This document shows positions 8,847-19,265 of a stretch of DNA of 64,000 nt, piece by piece. Location: the NCBI GenBank assembly GCA_028284775.1, contig JANQRB010000006.1, forward strand, positions 1-64,000. Reading direction: 5' to 3'. How positions within the stretch are numbered: the stretch's first letter is position 1; each line of letters starts with the position of its first letter. Below the pieces are notes generated by a model. That model searched no databases and was not told where the DNA came from. It saw only the letters and a program-made list of their open reading frames with translations. Source of the stretch: Candidatus Kapaibacterium sp. GTDB lineage: Bacteria; Bacteroidota; Ignavibacteria; Kapaibacteriales; UBA7675. The position numbers and the translations under genes are program-made.

Positions 8847-11800
8847 TCAGGAGCAGCCGCTTGTTGTGCCGCAGTCGTCGCACACGGTACAAGAGCCATT
8901 GCGCTTGACGCGCATGGATCCGCAGTTGGGGCATTGTTCGCCGGTATAGCCTTTGGTTCGGGCTTCGACAACTTTGACTTCGCTTGTGCTGCTTGCGGCG
9001 GCGGCGGCTTTTGCCGGCCCGCTGCCATTGGTTTTCGATTTGGCTTCCGGGGGCAGCGCGCCATTGCTGCTGCTCAAACTGCGAGCCTCGGGACTCTCGC
9101 TTGTACCGTTGGGCTGCGTTGCGGCAGGCGGCGTGTCCCCATCCAGCGGCAGCTCGTCGACGGCATTGACGTGAATGAAGTCAGTGCGTTTCAGGTAATC
9201 ATAGCCAATGGAGCGGAAGATATAATCGATCACCGACGTAGCATTTTTGATCGCTTCGTGGCCCTCTACGGGGCCCGCAGGCTCGAAGCGGGTGAAGGTA
9301 AAGGAATCCACGAGCTCTTCCAGCGGCATGCCGTATTGCAGCGCTTTGGAAGCCAATACGGCAAAACAGTTCATCAAGCCTTTGAATGACGCACCCTCTT
9401 TGTACATATCGATGAAAATCTCTCCGAGGCTGCCGTCTTCGTACTCGCCGGTTCGGAAAAATACCTTATGACCGCCGATGATGGCTTCGCGGGCATAGCC
9501 GTGTCGCTTTTTCGGTAGGCGCCGGCGCTGAGCGCGATGGTACACCCGTTCAACGATTTTGGTCTGCACTTCCAGGGGCCCAAGCGTCTCATCGAGGGTC
9601 TCCTCGTCGCCGAGCATCATGATTTCATCCAGATTTTCGGCATTGGTCGCATTGAGGGGCTGCGACAGCTTGGAACCATCGCGATACAATGCGATGGCCT
9701 TGGTCATCAATTGCCAGGACTGCATATAGACCTCGGCGATATCGCTCACACCGGCTTCGGCCGGCATGTTGACCGTTTTGGAAATCGCGCCGGAAATAAA
9801 GGGCTGCACCGCCGCCATCATGCGAACATGAGCCATCGGGTCGATATAGCGGGTACCGTTGCGGCCGCACTTGTTGGCGCAGTCGAATATCGGCAGGTGC
9901 TCTTCCCTGAGGTGGGGCGCTCCCTCCAGCATCATAGTTCCGCAGACATAGTCGTTAGCTTCCTCGATGTCTTTCTTCGAGAAGCCAAAGCGTTCGAGCA
10001 TATCGAATTTCGGATCACTCAGGTCTGCCTCCGTGAAGCCGAGCTGGCGGCAGAAGTCATCGCCGAGCGTCCACTTGTTGAAGGCGAAGCGAATATCGAA
10101 CACGGCGTCGAGCTGCTGTTCGATTTCATCCAGTTTGTCCGCGTCGAAGCCTTTGGCGGTCAGCGAGATGCGGTTGATGTTCGGGCAGCGCACCAGCGTG
10201 CCATGGCCCTTACAATACTTTTCGATGTCCTCGATCTGTTCATTGCTGTAGCCGAGGTTTACCAGCGCCGCGCGGACGGACTGGTTAACAATTTTAAAGT
10301 AGCCGCCGCCGGCCAGTTTCTTGAATTTCACGATAGCGAAGTCGGGCTCGACACCGGTCGTGTCGCAGTCCATCAGCAGACCGATTGTGCCGGTCGGGGC
10401 AATAACACTGACCTGGGCATTGCGGTAGCCGTGTTTTTCGCCAAGCTCAACGGCGCGGTCCCAGCATTCGCGTGCAGCCTCCAGCAATACATCGGAGCAA
10501 TAGCTGGAGCTGATGCCCATGGGCGTTATCGTCAGTTCCTCATATTCGCGCGGCAGGGCGTTGTATGCTGCCCGACGATGGTTGCGCATAACACGCAGCA
10601 TGTTCCCGGAATTGTTGGCATAGCCGGGGAAGGCGCCGAGCTCGGCGGCCATTTCGGCCGAAGCGGCGTACGACTCACCCGTCATAATCGCACTGATTGC
10701 GCCAGCGACGGCCAGACCTTCTTTCGAGTCGTAGGGAATGCCGGCTATCATGAGGATGGTGCCAAGGTTTGCGTAGCCAAGCCCGAGCGTCCGGAACTTA
10801 TAAGACAGCTCGGCAATGCGCTTTGAAGGGAACTGCGCCATCAGCACCGATATCTCGAGCACGATCGTCCACAGGCGAACGGCATGGCGGAAATCCTCAA
10901 CCCGGAATTCGCCGCTGTCGCGGTCGACAAACTGCGCCAGATTGAGACTGGCGAGGTTGCAGGCCGTATCATCCAGAAACATGTATTCGGAGCAGGGATT
11001 GCTGCCGTTGATGCGGCCATCGCCGGGGCAGGTGTGCCATTCGTTGATAGTCGTGTCGAACTGCAGACCGGGATCGGCGCTTTTCCAGGCGCACATCGCG
11101 ATTTTGTTCCAAAGGTCGCGTGCTTTGACCGTCGTAGTTTTGCTGCGGTCGGTACGCCACACCAGCTGCCATGATTCGTCGGCCAGCACGGCCTTCATGA
11201 AGTCATTCGTGACCCGGACAGAATTATTCGAGTTTTGTCCGCTGACGGTCAGATAGGCTTCGTTTTCATAATGCGTGTCAAAGACATCGAAATCCAGATC
11301 GGTAAAGCCCTGTTCCACGAGAGACAAGACGCGGAACACATAACTTGGCGGCACACTGTTGTCGATCGCCTGCTTGATCAGGCCATTGAGATTATGATTG
11401 CTGTTACGGTCTGCGCCGTTCGCAATCGCTTCATCGACGATGGCCTGCATTGAGCTGCGGCAGACGTGCGAGCCTGCCACCAGCGAGGCCACTTTCTCCT
11501 CTTCGCGTGCCTTCCATTCAATGAACTTCTCAATATCGGGATGGTCGATATCCACGATGACCATTTTGGCGGCGCGGCGCGTGGTTCCGCCTGATTTGAC
11601 GGCGCCGGCGGCGCGGTCGTAAATTTTCAGAAAGCTCTTAAGGCCTGAAGAGATACCGCCGCCGGACAGCGGCTCGCCTTCACCGCGCAAATTGGAAAAG
11701 TTACTGCCGGTCCCAGAACCATATTTAAAGATACGCGCTTCGCGGGTACACAGATCGAAGATACCGCCTTCATTAACGAGATCGTCTTCAACCGACTGGA

Positions 11801-12353
11801 TAAAGCAGGCATGAGGCTGTGGGTGCGTGTAGGCATCCTTGGAGCGGGTGAGCTTGCCGCTTTTGGGATCGACGAAATAATGACCCTGCGCCTTGCCGCG
11901 TATATTATAGGAATGCGCCAGTCCGGTATTGAACCATTGTGGTGAGTTGGGAGCCGCCATCTGCGCCAGCAGCATGTAGGAAATTTCATCGTAAAATATC
12001 TGCGCGTCTTCGCTGCTGTCAAAATACTTGTGACTTTCGCCCCAGGAACGCCAGCAGCCTGCCAGCCGGTCCACTACCTGCCTGACCGATTTTTCAGACC
12101 CCGTCCGCTGCCGGCCGTTTTCATCCGTCAGCGCCTTGCCCTCGCTGTCCTGCAGAGGAACACCCGCCTTACGGAAATACTTTTGCGCCAGGATATCGGT
12201 GGCTACCTGCGACCAGCTTTGCGGTACTTCGATGTCCTCCATCTGAAAGACCACAGATCCGTCCGGATTGCGCAACACGGATGAGCGATAGGTGTACTGA
12301 AACTGATCATAAGGACTCTGGTCGTCCTTTGTGAACCGGCGAGTGATTTTCAT
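8847..12353 (-). CDS. nrdJ: Adenosylcobalamin-dependent ribonucleotide reductase (class II)
   Basis: A 1168-residue NrdJ that reduces ribonucleotides to deoxyribonucleotides, with adenosylcobalamin generating the thiyl radical. The N-terminal region has the RNR fold ([24 protein letters not shown]). The core motif [21 protein letters not shown] includes the thiyl-radical Cys with its Asn and Glu neighbours. [22 protein letters not shown] is in the C-terminal half of the barrel. The extreme C-terminus is a zinc-ribbon-like tail with [14 protein letters not shown] and a final CGTTSGCS that can shuttle reducing equivalents. A GGAG site lies six bases before the ATG. No B12 riboswitch or NrdR box was recognised upstream. 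Confidence 0.95.
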   Translation of the reverse strand: MKITRRFTKDDQSPYDQFQYTYRSSVLRNPDGSVVFQMEDIEVPQSWSQVATDILAQKYFRKAGVPLQDSEGKALTDENGRQRTGSEKSVRQVVDRLAGCWRSWGESHKYFDSSEDAQIFYDEISYMLLAQMAAPNSPQWFNTGLAHSYNIRGKAQGHYFVDPKSGKLTRSKDAYTHPQPHACFIQSVEDDLVNEGGIFDLCTREARIFKYGSGTGSNFSNLRGEGEPLSGGGISSGLKSFLKIYDRAAGAVKSGGTTRRAAKMVIVDIDHPDIEKFIEWKAREEEKVASLVAGSHVCRSSMQAIVDEAIANGADRNSNHNLNGLIKQAIDNSVPPSYVFRVLSLVEQGFTDLDFDVFDTHYENEAYLTVSGQNSNNSVRVTNDFMKAVLADESWQLVWRTDRSKTTTVKARDLWNKIAMCAWKSADPGLQFDTTINEWHTCPGDGRINGSNPCSEYMFLDDTACNLASLNLAQFVDRDSGEFRVEDFRHAVRLWTIVLEISVLMAQFPSKRIAELSYKFRTLGLGYANLGTILMIAGIPYDSKEGLAVAGAISAIMTGESYAASAEMAAELGAFPGYANNSGNMLRVMRNHRRAAYNALPREYEELTITPMGISSSYCSDVLLEAARECWDRAVELGEKHGYRNAQVSVIAPTGTIGLLMDCDTTGVEPDFAIVKFKKLAGGGYFKIVNQSVRAALVNLGYSNEQIEDIEKYCKGHGTLVRCPNINRISLTAKGFDADKLDEIEQQLDAVFDIRFAFNKWTLGDDFCRQLGFTEADLSDPKFDMLERFGFSKKDIEEANDYVCGTMMLEGAPHLREEHLPIFDCANKCGRNGTRYIDPMAHVRMMAAVQPFISGAISKTVNMPAEAGVSDIAEVYMQSWQLMTKAIALYRDGSKLSQPLNATNAENLDEIMMLGDEETLDETLGPLEVQTKIVERVYHRAQRRRLPKKRHGYAREAIIGGHKVFFRTGEYEDGSLGEIFIDMYKEGASFKGLMNCFAVLASKALQYGMPLEELVDSFTFTRFEPAGPVEGHEAIKNATSVIDYIFRSIGYDYLKRTDFIHVNAVDELPLDGDTPPAATQPNGTSESPEARSLSSSNGALPPEAKSKTNGSGPAKAAAAASSTSEVKVVEARTKGYTGEQCPNCGSMRVKRNGSCTVCDDCGTTSGCS

Positions 12354-13040
12354 AAAATGCTCCGACTCTTGTATCTGGAACTATTCTGATTTGCTTGCTT
12401 GCTTCGCCAATGACGTGAGGCCGGATGGCGCAGAGAAAAAACGACCGCGAGCTTAGGAACCGGGCAGGCTGTTGATCGTCCGCCGATCAGGCTGCTTTGC
12501 TGCGCGTATCATCGTAGCGTTTTGACGGAATCCTCAGGGACATTACGCGATATTACGGGGTCGCGAGACAACGATTCGAGCGGATACACCCGGAAGGAAG
12601 GAAGAGGTCGGGTGCCATTCTTCGCAGATTTTTTAACCTGTGAATTATCAAATTCACGGTCAACTCCTTTCACAAACCGCATCGAAAAAGATGACCAACT
12701 GGATCGCAAAATTTAAGGAATTGAAGACTCTTTTTCCACCAAAAACTTTCCACAAGAACCTCGTCGCCACCCTTGCTTCGGGGCTTCCTGCATAGCCCCC
12801 CGATCATAGCAAAATTTCCACGTCCAGTACGGCGGTTTGACAACGGGCAGCAGCGCAATTTATTTTCACTTGCCCGCCCTAAAAGAGCATTCGCTCCGCA
12901 TGCAAATCGCGGTATCGGCCGGCTGGCTCCGGGCCAGCCGACGGCAGGACACAACTGGTCGGGAATATGCCTTGTTCGTCCGGATCCCGCCGCTTCCGCG
13001 CCTATCTGGCGGGCCATTTAGCCCGGCCGTTTTGACGCCA
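12354..13040. other. Intergenic region between pyk and nrdJ
   Basis: This 687-base gap precedes nrdJ on the minus strand and follows pyk. I see no convincing gene; the 115-codon open frame at 12670-13017 on the minus strand lacks motifs and start signals. The only clear structure is the inverted repeat at 12640-12657. Confidence 0.5.
12640..12657. repeat. Inverted repeat, possible operator
   Basis: GTGAATT and AATTCAC arms flank the spacer ATCA; the flanks ACC and GGT nearly extend the symmetry. It lies about 290 bases upstream of nrdJ. It could be a regulator site, but no regulator gene is adjacent. Confidence 0.35.
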
Positions 13041-14489
13041 TCAGGGCAGCTTTTCGACCGAGATCATGTTCGTGCGGGCAAACTTTTCCATCGGACGACC
13101 GATGGTAATGACGACGTTGGACCCGGAGGGGAAGTAGTGCCTATTGACCAGCTCGGCCTTGACCGTCTCCACCGCTTCGTCCGTCGAAGCGAAATGGGGC
13201 ACCTGTAAGGAATAGACGCCGCGCAGCATGTTGACTTTGCGTGAAACGGCATCGCTCAGCGTAATGGAAATGATGGGAATGGTCGGCCGTTGATGGGCGA
13301 TAAAACGCACCGTCCGCCCGGTATAAGAAAAGGAGGCGATGCCCTTGATGGAAATTTCACGTGAGATGTCGACGACTGCCCGCGCCACCGAGCTCGTCAG
13401 GGCATCCTGATGATGGAGATTGTCGAAATCGAAAAGGGCGGGCCGCTGCTCGCTTTCCAGCAGTTTCTCGGCCTCGTTGCAGATCCGCCGCATGTAGGCG
13501 ACCGCTTCGATGGGGTAAGCACCGACGGATGTTTCGGCGCTGAGCATGACGATGTCGCTGCCGTCGAGTACGGCATTGGCCACATCGCTGGCTTCCGCTC
13601 GTGTGGGCCGGTGATTCTGGACCATTGATTCAAGCATCTGGGTGGCGGTCACGACCGGCACGGCCCGTTCGTTGCACATGCGAATAATTCGCTTCTGGAC
13701 CGTGGGAACCTGTGAAGCCGGAATTTCAACGCCGAGATCGCCGCGCGCGATCATCACCGCATCCGAGACTTCGATGATTTTCTGAATATTGACCAGCGCT
13801 TCGGGCTTCTCGATCTTGGCGATGATGAATTGCTCGCCCTTGTGTTTTTGCACCAGCGTTCTGGCCGCCAGAATGTCGTTGGCAGTACGCACGAAGGAAA
13901 TTGCCAGATAGTCGCAGGCATTTTTGACGGCGAAGACGATGTCCTTCTTGTCCTTGGGCGTCAGCGCCGGCTGGCTGATATGGACATTCGGCAGATTAAG
14001 ACCCTTGCGGGACTTGAGCAATCCGCCGACCGACACCAGGCAACGTACCACATGCTCCTTGGTCTCGATCACATTCACCTTCAGCAGGCCGTCATCGAAA
14101 AGGATCGTATCGCCCTTCTGAACGTCTTTCGCCAGCGTGCGGTACTGGATAGGGATGAGATCGGCTGGCTTTCCCATTTTTTTCCAGTGGGTCTCGTGGG
14201 CCAGGCGAACCTCGCGGCCGTTGATCAGACTGATGACGTCGCCCGGCAGATCGCCGACACGTATCTTGGGACCCTGGATGTCGGCCACGATGGGAATTGC
14301 AATTCCCAGCCGTTCTTCGACTTTGCGGATCGCTTTGATGGACTCCAGGTGTGCGGCGTGATTACCATGCGAGAAGTTCAGGCGGAAGGCGTTGGCACCG
14401 GCCTTGACCACTTCTTCCAGTTTCTCCACCGCGCCGATGGCCGGACCGACCGTACTCATTATTTTCGTTTTATGAAAAGGCAGATTCAT
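13041..14489 (-). CDS. pyk: Pyruvate kinase
   Basis: A 482-residue glycolytic enzyme converting phosphoenolpyruvate and ADP to pyruvate and ATP. Key motifs are HKTKIMSTVGPA and FRLNFSHG at the N-terminus, IAKIEKPEALVNI with the catalytic lysine, MIARGDLGVEIP with metal-binding residues, and TATQMLESM followed by the ADVANAVLDG helix. The ATG at 14489 puts KTKI close to the N-terminus as in homologues; the longer frame to 14534 would overlap nadK. It is the last gene of a minus-strand pfkA-nadK-pyk group, 34 bases after nadK. Confidence 0.95.
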   Translation of the reverse strand: MNLPFHKTKIMSTVGPAIGAVEKLEEVVKAGANAFRLNFSHGNHAAHLESIKAIRKVEERLGIAIPIVADIQGPKIRVGDLPGDVISLINGREVRLAHETHWKKMGKPADLIPIQYRTLAKDVQKGDTILFDDGLLKVNVIETKEHVVRCLVSVGGLLKSRKGLNLPNVHISQPALTPKDKKDIVFAVKNACDYLAISFVRTANDILAARTLVQKHKGEQFIIAKIEKPEALVNIQKIIEVSDAVMIARGDLGVEIPASQVPTVQKRIIRMCNERAVPVVTATQMLESMVQNHRPTRAEASDVANAVLDGSDIVMLSAETSVGAYPIEAVAYMRRICNEAEKLLESEQRPALFDFDNLHHQDALTSSVARAVVDISREISIKGIASFSYTGRTVRFIAHQRPTIPIISITLSDAVSRKVNMLRGVYSLQVPHFASTDEAVETVKAELVNRHYFPSGSNVVITIGRPMEKFARTNMISVEKLP

Positions 14490-14523
14490 GCTGTTTCGAT
14501 AGTCATTGGTTCTTGCAAATGGC

Positions 14524-15402
14524 TCAGGTGGCATCCGGTGAATCGCTAGCGTTCGCGGACCAGAAAAGCTTGTTGCGCAGTAGATCGTAATACGAGCGAT
14601 TGATGCGTTTCAACAGCTTGATTTCCTGATCCGATTTTTTGATGCTGATAGGCTGCTGGTCTGTGATCGTAACAATCGAATGGCCGTCGGCAATAAGCTG
14701 ACACTCCGCCTCGCCGCTTTGTTCCATAAGGGTGATTTCGGAGCTGTCCGGCACAACCAAGGGCCGCAGCGACAGCGAATGTGGTGAAACCGGCGTCATA
14801 CACATTACCGAACAGGAAGGCGCGATAACGGGGCCGCCCGAGGAGAGCGAATAGGCCGTTGAGCCGGTCGGTGTCGCTATGATAAGGGCGTCGGCCCTGT
14901 ATTCGGCCATTGCTTCGTTGTTGACGAGCGCGCGAACAGAAATCATCCGTCCGATTTCAGCGCGATACAACACGAAGTCATTCAAGGCGAAGAGTGTGCG
15001 TCCATTGACATCGGCTTCCATGACCGCTCGATTTTCGACGATGTATTCACCCGTCATTATCGCCGAAATCGCATTGCCGAGGTCATTGACGGAAAATTCA
15101 GCCAGGAAACCGAGGTTTCCGAGATTGACGCCCATAATGGGTATACTGCTCTTCAAGAAAACATGCGCGGCGGCCAGCATCGTACCGTCGCCGCCGAAAG
15201 AAATAATGATGTCGGCGAACTTTTCGAATTGTTCGGCCGGCACCTGCTGCACGCGGCTGCGGAGCTCAGGTGCGAAGTGTTGCGCCACATCGGGTTCGGC
15301 GCAGCACTCCGCGTCGATCGATGCCAACATCCGCACCGTCTTTTCCGCCCAACGGATGGCTTCCGGCTTATTGGTATTGGCAAACAGTCCAAAACATTTC
15401 AT
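14524..15402 (-). CDS. nadK: NAD kinase
   Basis: A 292-residue ATP-NAD kinase that makes NADP. The N-terminal FGLFANTNKPEA strand is followed by the diagnostic GGDGTML with the catalytic Asp and by VNLGNLGFLAEF. The C-terminal beta-sandwich holds TPTGSTAYSLSSGGPVIAP and the SLRPLVVPDSS segment. AAGG eight bases before the ATG supports the start. It sits between phosphofructokinase and pyruvate kinase on the same strand, which couples NADP supply to glycolysis genes. Confidence 0.95.
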   Translation of the reverse strand: MKCFGLFANTNKPEAIRWAEKTVRMLASIDAECCAEPDVAQHFAPELRSRVQQVPAEQFEKFADIIISFGGDGTMLAAAHVFLKSSIPIMGVNLGNLGFLAEFSVNDLGNAISAIMTGEYIVENRAVMEADVNGRTLFALNDFVLYRAEIGRMISVRALVNNEAMAEYRADALIIATPTGSTAYSLSSGGPVIAPSCSVMCMTPVSPHSLSLRPLVVPDSSEITLMEQSGEAECQLIADGHSIVTITDQQPISIKKSDQEIKLLKRINRSYYDLLRNKLFWSANASDSPDAT

Positions 15403-15461
15403 GTATATGCCTTAACGTGAGGTTGCTGTTATCCTGAGGTCGGCCCTTTAGCTGACCCCGA

Positions 15462-16421
15462 TCAGACCAGGAGCTCGGCCAGTCGTTCGATCTGCTTCGG
15501 GATATCTTTGTGACGGCCCCAGGTATGCCGGAACTCCGTAAAGCGGAGCTCGCCGCCCACTTCGCCGACCATCACATTGCTGCGCCCATCCAGAAGCACC
15601 TGCACCGCCGCTGCGCCGAGATTGCTGGCCAGGATTCGATCGCGAACGGTCGGCGCTCCGCCCCGCTGAATGTGTCCCAGTATCGTGATGCGAGAATCGA
15701 TGTCCAGATCCTTGTTGATCGCCGCGGCAATGTCTCTGGCACCCCCGGCTTCGTCGCCTTCACCAACCACGACGATTGTCCGTCGACCCGATCCCTGTTC
15801 GACGATCCGCCGTCGCAGCAAGTCTAGCTTGGTGACGGACTCCGGCACGGCGATAAATTCGGCGCCGCAGGCAATGCCCACCTCCATCGCGATATGCCCG
15901 GCATGACGGCCCATCACTTCGATGAAAAAAACGCGTCCATGCGATTCGGCCGTATCACGAATTCGATCGATCGCCTCAGCAGCGGTATTGATCGCCGTGT
16001 CGTAACCGATGGTAAAATCCGTTCCACACAGGTCGTTGTCGATAGTGCCCGGAACGCCCACAACCGATATGCCGTGCTCGGCGTGCAGCAATTGGGCTCC
16101 CTGAAACGAGCCGTCGCCTCCGCAGACAAGCAGACCGTCGACGCCGGCCTTGCGGAGCTGATCGGCGGCGGCGGCGCGTCCCTGCGCGCTGTAGAATTTC
16201 TCACAGCGTGCTGTTCCCAGGAAAGTGCCGCCCTTGGCGATTCTGTTGGCGGTCAGCCGGCGATCGAGCGGAAGAAAATCACCATCGATCAGCCCCGCAT
16301 AACCGCGCCGAACGCCGAGCGCATCCAGGCCCGCCTGAATCGCAGCGCGCGCCGCCGCGCGGATAAAGGCATTCATGCCGGGGGCGTCACCGCCGCTCGT
16401 GAGTATTGCTACCCGTTTCAT
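15462..16421 (-). CDS. pfkA: ATP-dependent 6-phosphofructokinase
   Basis: A 319-residue enzyme phosphorylating fructose 6-phosphate at C1, the committed step of glycolysis. Motifs: TSGGDAPGMNAFIRA, GGTFLGTARCE, CGGDGSFQGA and PGTIDND. Gly at both donor-specificity positions (in GGDGS and before TIDND) matches ATP-using enzymes; pyrophosphate-using relatives usually carry Asp and Lys there. EVMGRHAGH and RITILGHIQRGG complete the active site. Length is normal for bacterial PfkA. It is the first gene of the pfkA-nadK-pyk group and is divergent from the Xaa-Pro aminopeptidase gene. Confidence 0.94.
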   Translation of the reverse strand: MKRVAILTSGGDAPGMNAFIRAAARAAIQAGLDALGVRRGYAGLIDGDFLPLDRRLTANRIAKGGTFLGTARCEKFYSAQGRAAAADQLRKAGVDGLLVCGGDGSFQGAQLLHAEHGISVVGVPGTIDNDLCGTDFTIGYDTAINTAAEAIDRIRDTAESHGRVFFIEVMGRHAGHIAMEVGIACGAEFIAVPESVTKLDLLRRRIVEQGSGRRTIVVVGEGDEAGGARDIAAAINKDLDIDSRITILGHIQRGGAPTVRDRILASNLGAAAVQVLLDGRSNVMVGEVGGELRFTEFRHTWGRHKDIPKQIERLAELLV

Positions 16422-16627
16422 GTAATTCGGTATATTGGGAGAATTGCGTGTGTTTCAAAAAACTGTGCGGCTCCGATTGCAGCATTGGCGTCCGTCAGGC
16501 TTCTCGAAGGGCGCCTGTACTAGGGAGAGTCTGCAGGAGGCGCACGGCGGGGATGCCATTAACGAGGCGCAAAAATACAGAAAAATCCACAGCGGAAAAA
16601 TTATCTCTTGCAGCGGGAAGAGTTCCA

Positions 16628-18112
16628 ATGACCAGCCAAAGAACCGTCGACACACAGTGCCGGAGGCCGCAATTGCCCTGCCCCGTTATGCTGCGTTCTG
16701 CAGTGCTGTTGCTTGTGGCCATGCTGGCTGTCTCTGCGCTGCAGGCACAGCATCCCGATTTAGAGCTGGCCTATCGCCCGGCCGAAGACAGCGGCATCGC
16801 GGCGGAGGTATACCGCGCCCGGCGCGCCCGGCTGATGGCAGCGATGGCCGATAGCTCGGTTGCCCTATTTTTCAGCGCCGCGCGGCGTGTCCGTCAGAAT
16901 GACGTTTATTATGAATATCGCCAGAACAGCAATCTGCTGTACCTCACCGGCGCGACGGAGAGCGATTGCGTCCTGATGCTCGCACCGGACGGCATTCGTC
17001 TGGACAGCGGCGATACCAACCTTTACCGCGAAGTTCTCTTTGTCCAGCGACGGGATTCAAGAAGAGAAATCTGGAACGGGATGCGAATGGGCGCCGTCAA
17101 TGCCCGCCGAATGCTCGGCATTGCAATGACTGTCGATATTGATACCTATCCACTGGTTCTGGAAGAAACCCTGCGGCGCAGCGCTCGCCTCTACGTTGCG
17201 GACTGGCCCACTTTGTTTCTCGAGAATCCCGTTTTTCAGACACGCATTTACAGCGAAAACAAGACCAGGTCGCTGCTGGCCAAGCGATTTCCGCATGTGA
17301 AGCTCCATTCACTGGTCGAGCAGATGGCGGTGATGCGCGAAGTGAAGGATGACGAAGAAATAGGGCTCCTGCGTCAGGCTGTCATGATTACGATCGAAGG
17401 ATTCGAGGAGACGATTAGAAGCGCAAGACCGGGAATGCACGAATATGAGCTGGAAGCGGTGATGGAGTTCAACTTCCATCGTCTTGGGGCTCGTTCGCCC
17501 GGCTATCCCTCCATTGTCGGCTCCGGTCCTAACTCCTGCATCCTTCATTATATCGACAATCGCCGCCAGACGCGCCCGGGCGACCTGGTACTTATGGATT
17601 GCGGTGCCGAATTTCACGGCTATACCGCCGATATCAGTCGCACAATTCCCGTCAATGGCGTCTTCAGCGAAGAACAGCGCGCGATATACCGACTGGTACT
17701 CGAAGCGCAGGATTCGGTCCTGGTCCATTGCCGGCCCGGAACGCAGTGGTCGGACATTCACGCAAGCGCCCGGCGCGTCATTGGCAGTGGCCTGCGAGAA
17801 CTGGGTATCCTGCAGGATGAAGCTGATGTCAGCTGGTATTTTATGCATGGCACCTCGCACATGCTGGGCCTCGACGTCCATGATGTGCGCTCTTCCGATT
17901 TGCTGAAAGCGGGCATGGTTTTTACAGTGGAGCCCGGAATTTATATCAATGAAGGCAGTCCCTGCGATCCGCGCTGGTGGAATATCGCTGTCCGGATCGA
18001 AGACAATATCCTGATCACGGATGATGGCTATGAAATGCTCTCGGCCGCTTTGCCGCGTCGTCCCGAGGCTATTGAGGCACTTATGACCAACGCCGGACAG
18101 GGGCGGGACTGA
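16628..18112 (+). CDS. Exported Xaa-Pro aminopeptidase, M24 family
   Basis: A 494-residue metallopeptidase that removes N-terminal residues preceding proline. The ATG at 16628 has a GGGAAGAG site eight bases before it and gives a signal peptide whose core is LRSAVLLLVAMLAVSA ending in LQAQ. A second ATG at 16688 would give a shorter signal peptide. The AMP_N domain contains YYEYRQNSNLLYLTGATE. The M24 domain shows the metal ligands in order: MDCGAEFHGYTADISRT (two Asp), HGTSHMLGLDVHD (His), FTVEPGIYI (Glu) and VRIEDNILIT (Glu). The signal peptide points to periplasmic action, unlike cytosolic PepP. Confidence 0.88.
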   Translation: MTSQRTVDTQCRRPQLPCPVMLRSAVLLLVAMLAVSALQAQHPDLELAYRPAEDSGIAAEVYRARRARLMAAMADSSVALFFSAARRVRQNDVYYEYRQNSNLLYLTGATESDCVLMLAPDGIRLDSGDTNLYREVLFVQRRDSRREIWNGMRMGAVNARRMLGIAMTVDIDTYPLVLEETLRRSARLYVADWPTLFLENPVFQTRIYSENKTRSLLAKRFPHVKLHSLVEQMAVMREVKDDEEIGLLRQAVMITIEGFEETIRSARPGMHEYELEAVMEFNFHRLGARSPGYPSIVGSGPNSCILHYIDNRRQTRPGDLVLMDCGAEFHGYTADISRTIPVNGVFSEEQRAIYRLVLEAQDSVLVHCRPGTQWSDIHASARRVIGSGLRELGILQDEADVSWYFMHGTSHMLGLDVHDVRSSDLLKAGMVFTVEPGIYINEGSPCDPRWWNIAVRIEDNILITDDGYEMLSAALPRRPEAIEALMTNAGQGRD

Positions 18113-18280
18113 GGGGCGGCCTCCAAGATTTTTCTTTCCTAATTGCAACTTTGCCACTAATTTGCGGTAGTTTATGGGCCATCTACACAAAATAGTCACT
18201 TTTGCAGCAAGTGAAGAGGGTAGAGGCACTAATCCTGCCCCGGATGACAGCATTCTCAGTACATTATTCGAAGGAGCGTA

Positions 18281-19132
18281 ATGAGACGACTTGCAGCTCT
18301 CGTATGCGGTTTGATGACGGCGTGGACGGTTTGTGCGCAGGCGCAGGTGATTTCTTATGATCTATGTATCGAAAATCAGCGTGTAGAAGGCAATGATTAT
18401 TTTTTCGATGTCGTTCTGACCAATACGGGCATCAATACTGTCAACCTTGGCGAATCGGATATTCTCTTCAGCGTCAATACGGAGTTTTTCTGCGGCCGAC
18501 CGAATATCGGCGTCTTTCTCGACAATGATTTACGCCTGCTGGGCTATACCGCCGACCTGAGCCAGTTCAACAGCCGCCGCCAGTCAACCGTCGGCTTCAA
18601 GCTCTTTGCGCCATTTCCCGAGGGCGATATCGAAGGCGAGGTTTTCCGTGTCGAGGCATCCGAATCGAAACGTTTGTTTCAGGTCAGTCTGAATGCGGTC
18701 TGCAACGAGTCAGCGGGAGCGGACATCCAGTGGAGCGATGAACGCTTCTTCGTTACGATCGTCACGGGCTTCAGCGATATACCTCCCTACCAGGAAAGCA
18801 ACATTACCGACGGCGGCACCTTTTGTGTTAACGACGGGCCTCCCCCTCCTCCGACCGAGGAAGAAACGACCCTGGTACTTGTGCGTCCTAACCCGGTCCG
18901 CGATTTGTTTACCGTCGAATTAAGCGACCGGCCCTATGAGCGCTTTACCGTGTATGTCTATGATGTCGGCGGCAAGGAAATCCAGGCCTACTTTGGTGTC
19001 GAAACCAATGGCCTGAGCGAGATCAGCGACCTCTTGCTGCCTGTCGAGACCCCGGCCGGCACCTATATTCTGAATATCGTCGATGCTAACAACGGGCAGG
19101 TGGGGACGACGACCTTTGCGGTCGTGCGCTGA
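18281..19132 (+). CDS. Secreted protein with T9SS-type C-terminal sorting domain, paralogue 1
   Basis: A 283-residue secreted protein. AAGGAG lies five bases before the ATG. A signal peptide of about 22 residues ends in CAQAQ. The N-terminal domain (about 23-185) begins VISYDLCIENQRVEGNDYFF and looks like a beta-sandwich adhesion or cohesin-like fold. A short PPPPP hinge leads to a C-terminal domain with RPNPVRDLFTVEL, a central VYDVGGKE and the ending GTYILNIVD...TTTFAVVR, the hallmark of T9SS type A cargo. The downstream gene encodes a clear paralogue. Function beyond export to the cell surface is unknown. Confidence 0.75.
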   Translation: MRRLAALVCGLMTAWTVCAQAQVISYDLCIENQRVEGNDYFFDVVLTNTGINTVNLGESDILFSVNTEFFCGRPNIGVFLDNDLRLLGYTADLSQFNSRRQSTVGFKLFAPFPEGDIEGEVFRVEASESKRLFQVSLNAVCNESAGADIQWSDERFFVTIVTGFSDIPPYQESNITDGGTFCVNDGPPPPPTEEETTLVLVRPNPVRDLFTVELSDRPYERFTVYVYDVGGKEIQAYFGVETNGLSEISDLLLPVETPAGTYILNIVDANNGQVGTTTFAVVR

Positions 19133-19265
19133 TGGCGGGGATCGGAGATTGGTTTGCGCATACCTGACGGGCAGATCGGCCTTAGCGCTGATCGTAACAC
19201 TCACACACGCTCTTCTTCTTTATGAAAACTAAGCAAATGAACGGAACAGAGTTCGGAGAGCGATC

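Noticed and set aside
9537..10826. 429-codon open frame on the plus strand
   Set aside because: It is antisense to nrdJ, where every conserved motif reads correctly on the minus strand.
12670..13017. 115-codon frame between pyk and nrdJ
   Set aside because: Composition and lack of motifs look random, and no start signal is visible.
12354..13040. Possible cobalamin riboswitch or NrdR box before the B12-dependent reductase
   Set aside because: I looked for the B12-box sequence and for paired NrdR boxes on the minus strand and found neither.
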